Source: an uncultured Pseudomonadota bacterium
GTDB lineage: Bacteria; Pseudomonadota; Gammaproteobacteria; Xanthomonadales; Ahniellaceae
Assembly: GCA_937996755.1 (NCBI GenBank)
Contig: CALKUS010000137.1
Span: 1-6,701 of the forward strand
Direction of reading: 5' to 3'
DNA length: 6,701 nt
Shown here in pieces: positions 6,406-6,701 of the stretch. A program made the position numbers and the translations under genes. The notes under the pieces are model-generated. The model was not told where the DNA came from. It saw only the letters and a program-made list of their open reading frames with translations, and searched no databases. Every line of letters starts with the position of its first letter. Position 1 is the stretch's first letter.

Positions 6406-6558
6406 ATGCCGCACAGGGTCATACCGGCGAACGACACCGAGAAGCCGCTGCGCCCCGAGGACACGAACCTCGATCGGCTCGGCGGCCGCCACAGCGAAGA
6501 CGGCGGCGAGCCGCGCGACGATTCCAGCAGCGCCGGCAACGGCAGCGACACCGCGTGA
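6406..6558 (+). CDS. Small acidic hypothetical protein (50 aa), probably disordered
   Basis: An ATG at 6406, 10 bases after the preceding stop, opens a 50-codon frame ending at TGA 6556-6558. The product starts MPHRVIPANDTEKPL and continues with RPEDTNLDRLGGR. It ends in a Gly/Ser/Asp-rich tail, giving a strongly polar and acidic composition with no hydrophobic segment, as expected for a disordered protein. Codons mostly end in G or C, as in the neighbouring genes, which supports coding. The ribosome binding site is weak, so it probably depends on reinitiation or coupling with the gene before it. The heptad repeat starts at the base after the stop. Function is unknown, and a non-coding frame remains possible. 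Confidence 0.5.
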   Translation: MPHRVIPANDTEKPLRPEDTNLDRLGGRHSEDGGEPRDDSSSAGNGSDTA

Positions 6559-6701
6559 AGCGGAGAGCGGTTAGCGGGGAGCGGTTAGCGGGGAGCGGTT
6601 AGCGGGAAGCGGGGAGCGGCAAGAGCAAAGCGGTGGATGCCCTTGTCGCTTCCCGCTTCCCGCTTCCCGCTTCCCGCTTCCCGCTTCCCGCTTCCCGCTT
6701 C
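6559..6701. repeat. Expanded heptad-repeat palindrome, second copy, cut by the window end
   Basis: Eleven consecutive 7-base units run in phase from 6559 to 6635: AGCGGAG, AGCGGTT, AGCGGGG, AGCGGTT, AGCGGGG, AGCGGTT, AGCGGGA, AGCGGGG, AGCGGCA, AGAGCAA, AGCGGTG. The opposite arm starts with TTGTCGC (6643-6649), then seven exact copies of TTCCCGC (6650-6698) and a partial eighth at the edge. The core arms GCGGCAAGAGCA (6616-6627) and TGCCCTTGTCGC (6638-6649) pair at 10 of 12 positions around a 10-base loop. The core left arm is identical to that of the element at 1749-1830, and so is the outer GAGAGCGGTTA. This is therefore the same repeat family, enlarged by tandem unit gain. The outer end lies beyond the window. 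Confidence 0.92.

Noticed and set aside
4313..6574. A 753-codon plus-strand frame overlapping the kinase and both small genes
   Set aside because: It is a frame-shifted shadow with an Arg/Ala-rich product, no motifs and poor codon use; the kinase frame has all expected catalytic boxes.
6559..6701. CRISPR array at the end of the window
   Set aside because: The repeats are 7 bases long, directly adjacent, with no spacers, and are arranged as two inverted arms.

Overview
The window is very GC-rich with strong G/C preference at third codon positions. Its gene content is proteobacterial: an ABC1/UbiB kinase, a type II phosphatidylserine synthase, a proteobacterial-type KaiC-like ATPase with a hybrid histidine kinase, and a match to a sigma-54 promoter. 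A betaproteobacterium such as a Burkholderiales-like lineage is my best guess, but no ribosomal or other marker gene is present to prove it.

Layout, left to right. (i) 52-1749 (+): ABC1/UbiB-family atypical kinase with two C-terminal membrane helices. (ii) 1749-1830: an 82-base, nearly perfect palindrome built from 7-base units, filling the gap between two convergent stop codons. (iii) 1829-2446 (-): short phosphatidylserine synthase (pssA). (iv) 2447-2590: divergent intergenic region with an A/T-rich patch, inverted repeats and a weak candidate pssA promoter. (v) 2591-4087 (+): KaiC-like double-domain RecA ATPase. (vi) 4080-6098 (+): hybrid histidine kinase (degenerate receiver, coiled coil, PAS, HisKA, HATPase, receiver) overlapping the KaiC-like gene by 8 bases. 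(vii) 6099-6203: intergenic region with a consensus-grade sigma-54 (-24/-12) site inside a perfect inverted repeat and a strong Shine-Dalgarno. (viii) 6204-6395 and 6406-6558 (+): two small, probably disordered proteins. (ix) 6559-6701: a second, expanded copy of the 7-base palindromic element, running off the window end.

How the parts work together. The KaiC-like ATPase and the kinase are translationally coupled and very likely form one signalling unit, resembling a clock-output or light/redox/energy-sensing module without kaiA or kaiB in view. The two small proteins look like a separately controlled unit, possibly RpoN-dependent. The first two genes both concern membranes (quinone/lipid-associated kinase and phospholipid synthesis) but are convergent and not co-transcribed.

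The least explained signal is the heptad-repeat palindrome family, with one compact and one expanded copy. Both copies begin at or next to a stop codon and share an identical 12-base core, which points to a dispersed intergenic repeat of this genome.
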